DNA of 64,000 nucleotides, taken from positions 124,001 through 188,000 of the forward strand of contig CAVZHY010000005.1 in the NCBI GenBank assembly GCA_963775235.1. The letters are read 5' to 3'. A program made the position numbers and the translations under genes. Under the pieces are notes generated by a model, which saw only the letters and a list, made by a program, of their open reading frames with translations, was not told the origin of the DNA and ran no database searches. This document shows, piece after piece, positions 17,775 to 25,206 of the stretch (its first letter is position 1; every line of letters begins with the position of its first letter). The DNA is from JBBDMC01 sp963775235. GTDB lineage: Bacteria; Pseudomonadota; Alphaproteobacteria; Rhizobiales; Kaistiaceae.

Positions 17775-17797
17775 GCTCGGCGTTGCCTCGCCAAGAG

Positions 17798-17873
17798 GCG
17801 AAGCCCTCTCCCACGAGGGGAGAGGAGGTGCTCGTTCTGGGAGGGCGCGAGGCCCTGTGCCGCGAGGGAGAGG
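17798..17873. repeat. 76-base direct repeat, copy downstream of the DUF559 gene
   Basis: Second copy of 17162-17237, starting 23 bases after the DUF559 stop. Identity ends sharply at 17873. Confidence 0.85.
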
Positions 17874-17880
17874 GCACAAA

Positions 17881-17909
17881 CCCGGATTGCGCTGCGCTCC
17901 ATCCGGGCT
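17881..17909. repeat. 29-base dispersed repeat, copy 2
   Basis: Second copy of 16945-16973 in the same orientation, with one base different in the loop. It lies 7 bases after the 76-base repeat. Confidence 0.8.
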
Positions 17910-17928
17910 GCGGTCGGGTCTCTCGCTT

Positions 17929-18621
17929 TCAGGCGTTGCCGAGGATGGGCGACGGGCGGAAGCCGAAGAAGGTCAGGTAGATGCAGAGGAACAGCTCCCA
18001 GGCGATTTCGGGGGTGGTGAACAGGAACGACACCGACGATACCTGCGCGTAGGCGCCGAACAGGACCGCGGTCGCAGAGGCGAAGGCGATCGTGCCGGCG
18101 ATCATTCCAAATACCGCCCACGGCCGGGGAACGAGCCCGGAGCGGAGCATGAGGTAGCCGAGGAGGATGCCGTTGCCGAACCCGGCGCAGAACGCGGGCC
18201 CGAGCAGGAAGGTCCAGTCGTGAACGGCGACGAGCGATTTGCCGATCGCGACGTAGAGCTCCGTATTTCCTCCGGCAATGGCGCCGAAGTCTTGCCGCAA
18301 GGTCACGATGGCGAGGAGGCTGATCAGGCCGACGACGATGATGGTGGATTCCAGGACACGGCTCGCCACGTAGCCGAGCGCGCCGCTCTCGCTGGCGCGT
18401 CTCAGGACCGGGAACAGGACCACCGCGGTGCCGATGTTGGCGATGGCGGTGAGGATCTCGAGGAAGGCGCCGAGATAGATCCGGCCGTCCGCGCCGGCGC
18501 CGACGACATAGTTCGGGTCGTTCAGGAGAGGTCCATAGAGGATCAGTGCCGGAATCGAGAAGACGAACGTGCCGATGAAGAACAATCCCGCGATGAGAGC
18601 GGTGCGGCGTGTCGAGCCCAT
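17929..18621 (-). CDS. DUF4386 family membrane protein
   Basis: The 230-residue protein begins MGSTRRTALIAGLFFIGTF and has about six or seven hydrophobic segments. Features of DUF4386 include the first helix with IPALILYGPLL, then YLGAFLEILTAIANIGTAVVLFP and NGILLGYLMLRSGLVPR. No enzymatic motif is seen; the family's role is unknown. The start was set at the ATG preceded by GGGGGAAG. It is the last gene in a minus-strand run after kdpE (84-base gap), so it may share the potassium-linked transcript. Confidence 0.8.
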   Translation of the reverse strand: MGSTRRTALIAGLFFIGTFVFSIPALILYGPLLNDPNYVVGAGADGRIYLGAFLEILTAIANIGTAVVLFPVLRRASESGALGYVASRVLESTIIVVGLISLLAIVTLRQDFGAIAGGNTELYVAIGKSLVAVHDWTFLLGPAFCAGFGNGILLGYLMLRSGLVPRPWAVFGMIAGTIAFASATAVLFGAYAQVSSVSFLFTTPEIAWELFLCIYLTFFGFRPSPILGNA

Positions 18622-18705
18622 AAATCTTCCCCCAGGAGTCACGGGTGCCATCGGGCAAGCCAGTGCACGACGTCGGCGAAAGAGCAAGTAAGGCGGGCCC
18701 CGGCC

Positions 18706-19407
18706 TCAGGCCCCGCCAGGCGCCCGGTCGATCATGCGGTAGCCGACGCCGGGCTCGTTGAGGATGAACCTCGGGTCGGCGGGATCGTCGCCGAGCTTGT
18801 GGCGGAGCTGGCTGACGAAGACGCGGAGATACTGCGTGTCGTTCTCGTGCGCCTTGCCCCAGATCTCGCGGAGCAACTGGCCGTGGGTGACGATGCGGCC
18901 GGCGTGGCGGGCGAGTACGCCGAGGAGGTCGAACTCGCGACGGGTGAGCTTTACCGGCTCGCCGGACAGGCGCACCTCGTGGCGGGCGAAATCGACGGTA
19001 AGCTCGCCGACGGCGACCTCGGCCGCCGCTTCCTCGCCGCCGCTGCCGGTGCGCAGGAGCGCGCGCACGCGCGCCAGCAACTCCGGCATGCCGAAGGGCT
19101 TCACCACGTAGTCGTTGGCGCCGGCGTCGAGCGCGGCGACCTTCTCGCTTTCCGCCTGGCGGACCGAAAGTACGAGGATCGGCACCTGCGACCATTCGCG
19201 GATGCGGCCGACCACCGCCTTGCCGTCGGAGTCGGGAAGCCCGAGGTCGAGGATGACGAGGTCGGGGGCATCAGTGGCGCAATGGGCGATGCCCTCGGCC
19301 GCGGTCGCCGCCTCGCTGACAGCGAGGTCGTGCGCCTCCAGCGCGATCCGCAGGAACTTGCGGATCTGCGCCTCGTCGTCGACGACGAGGATGCGCCGGG
19401 CGCTCAT
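18706..19407 (-). CDS. kdpE: KdpE-type response regulator
   Basis: The 233-residue product begins MSARRILVVDDEAQIRKFLR. The receiver domain shows the acidic pair DD, the phosphoacceptor in LVILDLGLPD and the conserved Lys in VVKPFGMPE. The C-terminal OmpR-type winged helix has LTRREFDLL, LREIWGKAHENDTQYLR and GVGYRMI. KdpE normally controls potassium-uptake genes. The start overlaps the sensor stop as ATGA. No kdpFABC genes are next to it; the adjacent transporter is trkH, the likely regulated partner. Confidence 0.9.
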   Translation of the reverse strand: MSARRILVVDDEAQIRKFLRIALEAHDLAVSEAATAAEGIAHCATDAPDLVILDLGLPDSDGKAVVGRIREWSQVPILVLSVRQAESEKVAALDAGANDYVVKPFGMPELLARVRALLRTGSGGEEAAAEVAVGELTVDFARHEVRLSGEPVKLTRREFDLLGVLARHAGRIVTHGQLLREIWGKAHENDTQYLRVFVSQLRHKLGDDPADPRFILNEPGVGYRMIDRAPGGA

Positions 19408-20567
19408 GGGACGTCCGCCAGCGGTCCGGCTTCGGCCGGCGCCGGCTGGTCGGCCGGGGGAAGCGCGAGGTCGATGCGGATGGTGGTGCCCTTGCCGTCG
19501 GGGCCGGGGAGGGCGCTGATGGTGCCGCCGTGGGCCTGCAGGATGCCGCGGGCGATGGCGAGGCCGAGGCCGGTGCCGGTGTTGTGGCGGTCGCCGGCGT
19601 CCACCCGGTAGAACATGTCGAACACGCGCTCGCGGTCGGCCGCCGGAATGCCGGGGCCGCGGTCGCTGACCGTCAGGCGGAGGCGGGCGCCGCTGACGGC
19701 GGCGGCGATCGTGATGTCGGTGCCGGGCGGTGCGTACTTGCCGGCGTTGTCGAGGACGTTGACCAGCGCCTGCTCCAGCAGCAGCGGGTCGCCCTGGATC
19801 GGTGGCAGGCCCTGCGGCAGATCGACGGCGAGGCGGTGGGCCTTGAGGGCGGGGCGCGACTGTCTCAACGCGTCGCCGACCAGTTCGCGGACGTCGATCC
19901 ACTCCTTCTTCAGCGGCGAGGCGCCGCCGGCGATCCGCGTCATGTCGAGCAGGTTCTGGACGTAGCGGTTGAGGCGCTCGCCCTCGTCGCGGATCGTCTC
20001 GGCAAGGGCGCTCCGCCCCTCCGCGCCGATGGCATCGGGCGCATCGAGCAGGCTGGTGGCGGCGCCGATGATGGAGACGAGGGGGGTCCTGAGATCGTGG
20101 CTGACCGAGGAGAGGAGGGCGGCGCGCAGGCGCTCGCGTTCGGCGACGAGACGCGCCTCCTCCATGTCGGCGGCGAGCCGCGCCTGCTCGGTGGCGCTCG
20201 CCCGTTCCGCCGCGATGCGTTCCCTGAGACGGGCGGACAGGTCCCCCATCAGGATCGCGACCACAAGGAACAGTACCAGCGTCAGCACCAGCCCCTTGTC
20301 GGCGATGGCGAAGCGGAAAACGGGCGCGGTGAAGAAGAAATCGTAGACGAGGAAGCTGAGCAGGCTCGCCAGCAGCGACGGCCAGCGTCCCCACCAGCGC
20401 GCCGCCAGCAGCACCGCGACCAGGAAGAGCAGCGACAGGCTCTCGACGGGGAAGAATTCCTTGATCAGGAAGGCCGCGGCGGCGGCGGCAGCGACGACGG
20501 CGATCGCGCCGGCGTAGGGTCGGACATCGGCGGGGCTGAAGACGCGGGGAACGCGGCTGGCGGTCAT
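19404..20567 (-). CDS. KdpD-like sensor histidine kinase lacking the N-terminal KdpD/Usp region
   Basis: The 387-residue membrane kinase starts MTASRVPRVF and goes straight into the DUF4118 membrane block (AAAAAFLIKEFF, LLFLVAVLLAARWWGRW). The catalytic core follows: SVSHDLRTPL (His), VLDNAGKYAPPG (N box), DRGPGIP and GTGLGLAIA (G boxes). Full KdpD is about 900 residues with a KdpD domain holding ATP motifs and a universal stress domain; both are absent. Such short forms could sense potassium through the membrane part only. It lies 37 bases after trkH and is coupled to kdpE by a 4-base overlap. Confidence 0.88.
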   Translation of the reverse strand: MTASRVPRVFSPADVRPYAGAIAVVAAAAAAAFLIKEFFPVESLSLLFLVAVLLAARWWGRWPSLLASLLSFLVYDFFFTAPVFRFAIADKGLVLTLVLFLVVAILMGDLSARLRERIAAERASATEQARLAADMEEARLVAERERLRAALLSSVSHDLRTPLVSIIGAATSLLDAPDAIGAEGRSALAETIRDEGERLNRYVQNLLDMTRIAGGASPLKKEWIDVRELVGDALRQSRPALKAHRLAVDLPQGLPPIQGDPLLLEQALVNVLDNAGKYAPPGTDITIAAAVSGARLRLTVSDRGPGIPAADRERVFDMFYRVDAGDRHNTGTGLGLAIARGILQAHGGTISALPGPDGKGTTIRIDLALPPADQPAPAEAGPLADVP

Positions 20568-20604
20568 TGTCTCAAGCCTTTTGCCCAGGCGCGGGCGCGG
20601 GCCC

Positions 20605-22068
20605 TCAGGCGCGCCAGTAGGCGCCAAGCAGCATGACATAAACCGTCGACAGTTCCAGCCGGCCGAGCAGCATCGCCAGTGCCAGCAGCCACTTCGCCAC
20701 GGGCGCCAGCGAGGCAAAGTTGGCGGCCGGCCCGACGATCGGCCCAAGACCCGGCCCGGCGTTCGCCATCGCCTGGGCGACGGCGCTGGTGCTCGACAGA
20801 AAGTCGAGGCCGGTGGTCATGACGGCCAGCGACAGCACCAGCAACGTGAGAATGTACATGAAGAAGAAGTTGCGCACGGAGTCCATCATGCTCCCGTCGA
20901 CGGGGCGCTCACCGTAGTGGGTCGTGAGCACACGGTGCGGCGACAGCATCTGCTTGAACTGCCGTTCGACGCCCGCCAGCAGGAGCTGCCAGCGGAAGAC
21001 CTTGATGCCGCCGGCCGTCGAACCGGCGCAGCCGCCGATCAGCAGGAGCAGGAAGAACAAGCCGACGGCAAAGCCGCCCCAGGCGGAGTAGTCAGTGCTG
21101 GCAAAGCCGGTGTCGGTCAGGATCGACGTGACGTTGAAGGCGGACACGCGCAGCGCGTGCCAAACGGGCATGTGCCCGTTGATGACGTTCCACGCCGTCG
21201 CCATGAAAATGCCGGCCATCAGGATCGCGATGAACGCCGACACCTGGCGTTCCTGCGCGAAGGCGCGTCCGCGCTGGGCCAGCAGTCGCGACCACCACAG
21301 GAGCGGCAGCGCGCCGGCGGTCATGAACACGATGCCGACGACCTCGATCGGGACGGAATCGAAGTAGCCGAACGAGGCGTCCTTGGTCGAATACCCGCCG
21401 GTCGAGAGGGTGGTCATGGCGTGGTTGATGGCGTCGAAGGCGTTCATGCCGGCGAGGCCGTAGGCGATGGCACAGGCAAGCGTCAGGCCGCCGTAGGTCG
21501 CCATCGTCGCTGCCGCCATCTGGTAGATGCGCGGCAGCGGCTTGTCGGAGATGTCGGACGACTCGGTGCGGAAGAGCTGCATGCCGCCGACGCCGAGCGC
21601 CGGCAAGAGCAGGATCGCCATCACCACGATGCCGGCGCCACCCAACCATTGCAGCATGGATCGCCAGAGAAGCAGACCCTGCGGGAAGTGATCGAGCCCC
21701 GCGAAGACGGTCGAGCCGGTGGTGGTCAGGCCAGACATCGTCTCGAAAAATGCGTCGGTCACGCTGGCGCCGAGCGGCGACAGCATGAACGGCAGCGAAC
21801 CGAACCCGGCTACCGCCAGCCATGCCGAGACGGTCAGCGCGTAACCGGCGCGCCGGTCGAGGACGGCGCCATACCCGCGGCAAGACAAGGCGAGCATGCC
21901 GCCCACGTAGCCGGTGATGACGGCTGCCTCGGCGAAGGCGAGCCAATCGGCGTTGTCCGCTGCCGCGTCAACGATCATCGGCACCGCCATTCCGGCGCTG
22001 AGGATGAGAAGCAGGCAGCCGTCGACGAACACCACGAAACGCATCGGGCTGGCGGCTGGGGCCGGCAC
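20605..22068 (-). CDS. trkH: Trk-type potassium uptake protein TrkH
   Basis: The 487-residue membrane protein has the four pore-loop filter regions of the SKT superfamily: GLTTTGSTV, TLSTGGYST, LTDTGFAS and NAGPGLG. The TrkH hallmark WLGGAGIVVMAI and the loop GGCAGSTAGGIKV are present. It conducts K+ (or Na+) together with a cytoplasmic TrkA, which is not encoded in this window. The start is either GTG at 22068 or ATG at 22044; neither has a clear ribosome site. It heads the trkH-kinase-kdpE-DUF4386 unit. Confidence 0.93.
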   Translation of the reverse strand: MPAPAASPMRFVVFVDGCLLLILSAGMAVPMIVDAAADNADWLAFAEAAVITGYVGGMLALSCRGYGAVLDRRAGYALTVSAWLAVAGFGSLPFMLSPLGASVTDAFFETMSGLTTTGSTVFAGLDHFPQGLLLWRSMLQWLGGAGIVVMAILLLPALGVGGMQLFRTESSDISDKPLPRIYQMAAATMATYGGLTLACAIAYGLAGMNAFDAINHAMTTLSTGGYSTKDASFGYFDSVPIEVVGIVFMTAGALPLLWWSRLLAQRGRAFAQERQVSAFIAILMAGIFMATAWNVINGHMPVWHALRVSAFNVTSILTDTGFASTDYSAWGGFAVGLFFLLLLIGGCAGSTAGGIKVFRWQLLLAGVERQFKQMLSPHRVLTTHYGERPVDGSMMDSVRNFFFMYILTLLVLSLAVMTTGLDFLSSTSAVAQAMANAGPGLGPIVGPAANFASLAPVAKWLLALAMLLGRLELSTVYVMLLGAYWRA

Positions 22069-22465
22069 GGAGGCGGGCCAGGGACCGGGAGCGTTCCGTG
22101 GCTGTCGGGCAGCCGTCGCGCTGCCGCTGACGTGGCTGTCAGGGGTCGTGCGGATGGTGATGGACTCCGATCGTCGAGGCCATCAGATGGTGGTCGCCAG
22201 CGTAAGGGGGCTATTCGGATTTGCCGCGTCAGCTGTAAAGGCGGCGTAAGGAACCGGGGGGCCCCACCCACCACGCGCTTCGCGCACGGTCCCCCCTCCC
22301 CGTGCCGGGGAGGGATGAACAAGGGGGTGCTTCGCGCGCGCTGCCGGGGAATTGGTGCGGGAGGACCAAGACGGTGTGGCCCCATCACACGTTCATCTGT
22401 GGTACATACTAAATATTGTTTTTGTGTCTTCTGCAGTCTGAACAGGCCAACTGGAGAGATCGAAG
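22069..22465. other. Intergenic region with a REP-like hairpin
   Basis: This ~400-base gap between divergent trkH and the small secreted gene holds a GC hairpin (stem 22294-22301 with 22307-22314, CCCTCCCC/GGGGAGGG) between cgcgcttcgcgc-like flanks. Near 22395-22450 the sequence turns AT-rich (TACTAAATATTGTTTTTG), a plausible promoter area for the rightward gene. No gene was recognised. Confidence 0.65.
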
Positions 22466-22780
22466 ATGCGCATTCTCCCCGTTACGGTTGCCGGCCTGCT
22501 GTCCATCACGCTTGCGGTGTCGTTCGCGGACGTCTCCCATGCAGCGAAGGTCACCCAGTGGCCAGCCAAGGTTACAAAGAATGAGCTCAAACATGCGTGT
22601 TCGGGCCTGGGTATCTACTATGAAGATTCCAAGGGCGGTTTTCATTGTAAGCTCAGCGAGAACAATCACGTCGATTGCGACAAGTCAGGGCACTGCAGCT
22701 CGACTTACATCGTCGTTTCCACAAGCGGTGGACATCAGTCGATCCAGCCCCAGACACAACTGCAGCTAAGAGAGAGATAA
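22466..22780 (+). CDS. Small secreted Cys-containing protein, unknown function
   Basis: The 104-residue product starts MRILPVTVAGLLSITLAVSF and has a Sec signal peptide ending near HAA. The mature part (~75 residues) has four cysteines (ACSG, FHCK, HVDCDK, HCSS), so two disulfides are possible in the periplasm. GGAGAG lies a few bases before the ATG and supports the start. I do not recognise the family. It is alone on this strand between trkH and a convergent barrel gene. Confidence 0.7.
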   Translation: MRILPVTVAGLLSITLAVSFADVSHAAKVTQWPAKVTKNELKHACSGLGIYYEDSKGGFHCKLSENNHVDCDKSGHCSSTYIVVSTSGGHQSIQPQTQLQLRER

Positions 22781-22964
22781 ACTTCGCAATCCTTGCGTCT
22801 GGAGCCCTTATCGGAACCTCTCCGCCGCCGACGCTAGTTGCCGAAGAGGCGCATGTCGGAGCCGTCCGGCGAAAGCGTAAACGCAAGGGCCCGGCGCGCT
22901 TCAGCTCCAGAGCAATGCGGCGAGATCCGACCCCCTCTCGGTGTGGGGGGAAAGGATCGAGGCG

Positions 22965-23834
22965 TCAGCCGAAGTTCAGCGCGTAAAGCGGCGGGAAGGG
23001 AATGACATCCATCGGCGCGCCGTGGCGGTCGTTGTCGATCTGGCTGCCGCTGCCGAAGTAGCCGCGTATCCCCAGCATGAACCGGGTGTCGTCATACTCG
23101 AGGTTCAGGACCGGGTTGACCTGGTCCCAGCGAACGCTGGCGAAGCCGGAGAGGAAACTGTTCGGCAAACGATACTCCGCCGTGCCGATCAGCGTCAGCA
23201 CGTCGATGCTGTCGGTATTCTTGAGATTTGCGAACTGCGCGTCGAGTTGGAGGCGGAGATTCGGCGTCGGAAAGAAGCGCGCCGTACCGCGGATGAAGAA
23301 CCCGTTGAAATAGAGCCAGCCTGAGGACGCGGTAGAATTGAAGCCGGCAACCTGTCCGTAAAGCGTCAGGTTGTTGAAATAGGCCTGCGCCTCAGCACCG
23401 CCGGTCCACATGCTGCCGTGCTGACCGGTGTAGATGTTGAGCCCGGAGTAGCCGCCGAATGCGCCGACGGCAAAGTGGTCCGGATCGCGCCAATAGGCGT
23501 GAATGAGGGCGCCAGCGTCGGATGCCGTTCCATAGCTGGCCGAATGCACCCAGTTGCCGCGCCCCTCGATCTCGATGTTCCAGCGCGCAGCGAAGGGAAT
23601 GTTGACGAAAGCGCCAGCGTCGTAGCTCGCGAATGAGTTGCTGGAAATGTGGTATTCGTTGCTGAGCGTGGTGACGCCGATGCCCGCCTCGCCGTACCCC
23701 ATTATGGCAGAGGAGACGCGTGCGGCCTCGTTCGGGGCAACGGACTGGTCAAAGTCCGCGGCCAACACCGGACCGCCGAGCAGAAGCCCGGCGGCCAACG
23801 GTATCACCATCCCTGCGAGAGAGACGAAACGCAT
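22965..23834 (-). CDS. Putative outer membrane beta-barrel protein
   Basis: The 289-residue protein begins MRFVSLAGMVIPLAAGLLL with a signal peptide ending at VLAAD. The mature sequence alternates aromatic/hydrophobic and polar residues (WNIEIEGRGNWVH, YWRDPDHFAVGAFGGYSG, YGQVAGFNS, GFFIRGTARFF, RFMLGIRGYF), the pattern of amphipathic barrel strands. No named family was recognised. A longer start at 23876 is possible but would extend the n-region of the signal peptide. Confidence 0.72.
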   Translation of the reverse strand: MRFVSLAGMVIPLAAGLLLGGPVLAADFDQSVAPNEAARVSSAIMGYGEAGIGVTTLSNEYHISSNSFASYDAGAFVNIPFAARWNIEIEGRGNWVHSASYGTASDAGALIHAYWRDPDHFAVGAFGGYSGLNIYTGQHGSMWTGGAEAQAYFNNLTLYGQVAGFNSTASSGWLYFNGFFIRGTARFFPTPNLRLQLDAQFANLKNTDSIDVLTLIGTAEYRLPNSFLSGFASVRWDQVNPVLNLEYDDTRFMLGIRGYFGSGSQIDNDRHGAPMDVIPFPPLYALNFG

Positions 23835-24015
23835 TCCGGACGTCGCGGGCCCCTTGATCCGCCACCAGTCTACCATCGACCGATTCCGCGGTCTGTGGCC
23901 GAGACGACACGTGTGGGGAAAATGGGGAGGGGAGAGCCCCGCCAGCCCGGACCCTGGCGACCTAGGCTTTCCTGATGCGACGCTCGCCTAACGCCGCTGG
24001 TCAGCACGGTTTCGG

Positions 24016-24831
24016 TCAATGGGGGGCGGGGTTATCCTGATACCGCATGCGCTCGCCAATATCGCATGCGGGCGCGTACTTCTGCCCCGGCTTGGTCGTG
24101 GCCTGGACCAACACCACGTTCGGAGTGCTCGGCGTGCGGCCGGCAACTTCAAGGATCAGTTTGCGTCGAATCGCCTCGGCGAACAACTCGAAGCCGTCGG
24201 CGGCGATGACGAAGGAGCCGGGACCGCCGATGACGCATTCGCGATAGTAGACGTCGAGATCCGCCAGGGAAAAGAGCTCACCGGTGGTGTTGTTGATGGC
24301 AACACCATTGATGGTAATTCCCGCCGCGACCGCCTCATCGCGCGCGGTGCTGACGAGACCTCCCGTGTTGTTGGGACCATCGCCCGATATGTCGATCACG
24401 CGGTGGTCGGCGTCGACGCCGCTGGCGCCAAGCCGCGCCATCGAATAGCGGATCGCATCACTGATGGAAGTGCTGCCGCCCCGGGCGATCGATGCTTCCT
24501 TGAGCCGGTTGGAAAAAGCAAGGGCCGCCTCGGCGCTGTCGATGATCTGCCAGTCGATGACGGTGAGGTGCTGGGACAGGCCGCCCCATTCGAGGTATGT
24601 CGCCGCGATACGACCGTACGGCCCGCTCAGGATCTCCTGGATCACCTGAGGATCGGCCATCGCATCGATGTACCCTGTGCGCTGGAGCATGGCCTCGCGG
24701 TAGTCGACGCTTTCCGAAACGTCGACGGCAAGCACCAGCGCGAGATCGACCGGCTTGGTTTCGGCGCGTACAGCGCCACCGGCCATCGCCGCAGCCAGAC
24801 CGATCCACAACGCCGTGATTCTCGGGCGCAT
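24016..24831 (-). CDS. DUF1194 von Willebrand A domain protein, exported
   Basis: The 271-residue protein has a signal peptide (MRPRITALWIGLAAAMAGG…) and then a vWA-like domain with a MIDAS motif DVSES at residues ~37-41, a second part in RGGSTSISDAI and HRVIDISGDGPNN. This is the DUF1194 pattern. Such proteins are thought to bind metal and partner proteins in the periplasm; the partner is unknown. The gene stands alone between the barrel gene and a small plus-strand gene. Confidence 0.85.
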   Translation of the reverse strand: MRPRITALWIGLAAAMAGGAVRAETKPVDLALVLAVDVSESVDYREAMLQRTGYIDAMADPQVIQEILSGPYGRIAATYLEWGGLSQHLTVIDWQIIDSAEAALAFSNRLKEASIARGGSTSISDAIRYSMARLGASGVDADHRVIDISGDGPNNTGGLVSTARDEAVAAGITINGVAINNTTGELFSLADLDVYYRECVIGGPGSFVIAADGFELFAEAIRRKLILEVAGRTPSTPNVVLVQATTKPGQKYAPACDIGERMRYQDNPAPH

Positions 24832-25003
24832 GGTGCAAGTCTAGTCCCACTGGGACGGCGTGGCGACGATATTTTGTTCGCGGGCGGCCCTTTCTCCACT
24901 GCTACGGTGTGCTTGCCTATGCTTAATCAGGCCTTTCCGCCCGCTTAACTGTTCTATAGGCGGTTGATGATAACTTGCTCTTCGTCAAGCGAGTGAAGAG
25001 CTG

Positions 25004-25201
25004 ATGTTTTCTTTTTTCGGTTCCAAAAATCATTTCGGCGTCCGCGCCGGGGCGATCTTTCCGACGACGCGCTTCCCGCCCGCCTTCACTCCGCGCGAGC
25101 GTGCAGCGGTCGAAGCCTTCTTCGGCCGCAAGGACGGCAAGCAGCCCCTGGGGCCGCGAACCCACGAGGGCAAGGAGACGACCCTGGCGTCGCGCCGCTA
25201 G
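25004..25201 (+). CDS. Small hypothetical protein
   Basis: This 65-codon frame starts MFSFFGSKNHFGVRAGA and contains TPRERAAVEAFFGRKDGK, a plausible amphipathic helix. A weak GAAGAG site precedes the ATG, and AT-rich sequence lies upstream. It ends 5 bases before the convergent asparagine synthase stop. Size and lack of a recognised family leave it uncertain, but codon use agrees with local genes. Confidence 0.45.
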   Translation: MFSFFGSKNHFGVRAGAIFPTTRFPPAFTPRERAAVEAFFGRKDGKQPLGPRTHEGKETTLASRR

Positions 25202-25206
25202 GGACG

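Noticed and set aside
20605..22584. Long plus-strand frame opposite trkH
   Set aside because: Antisense shadow of a membrane protein gene, rich in His/Arg/Gly, without family features.
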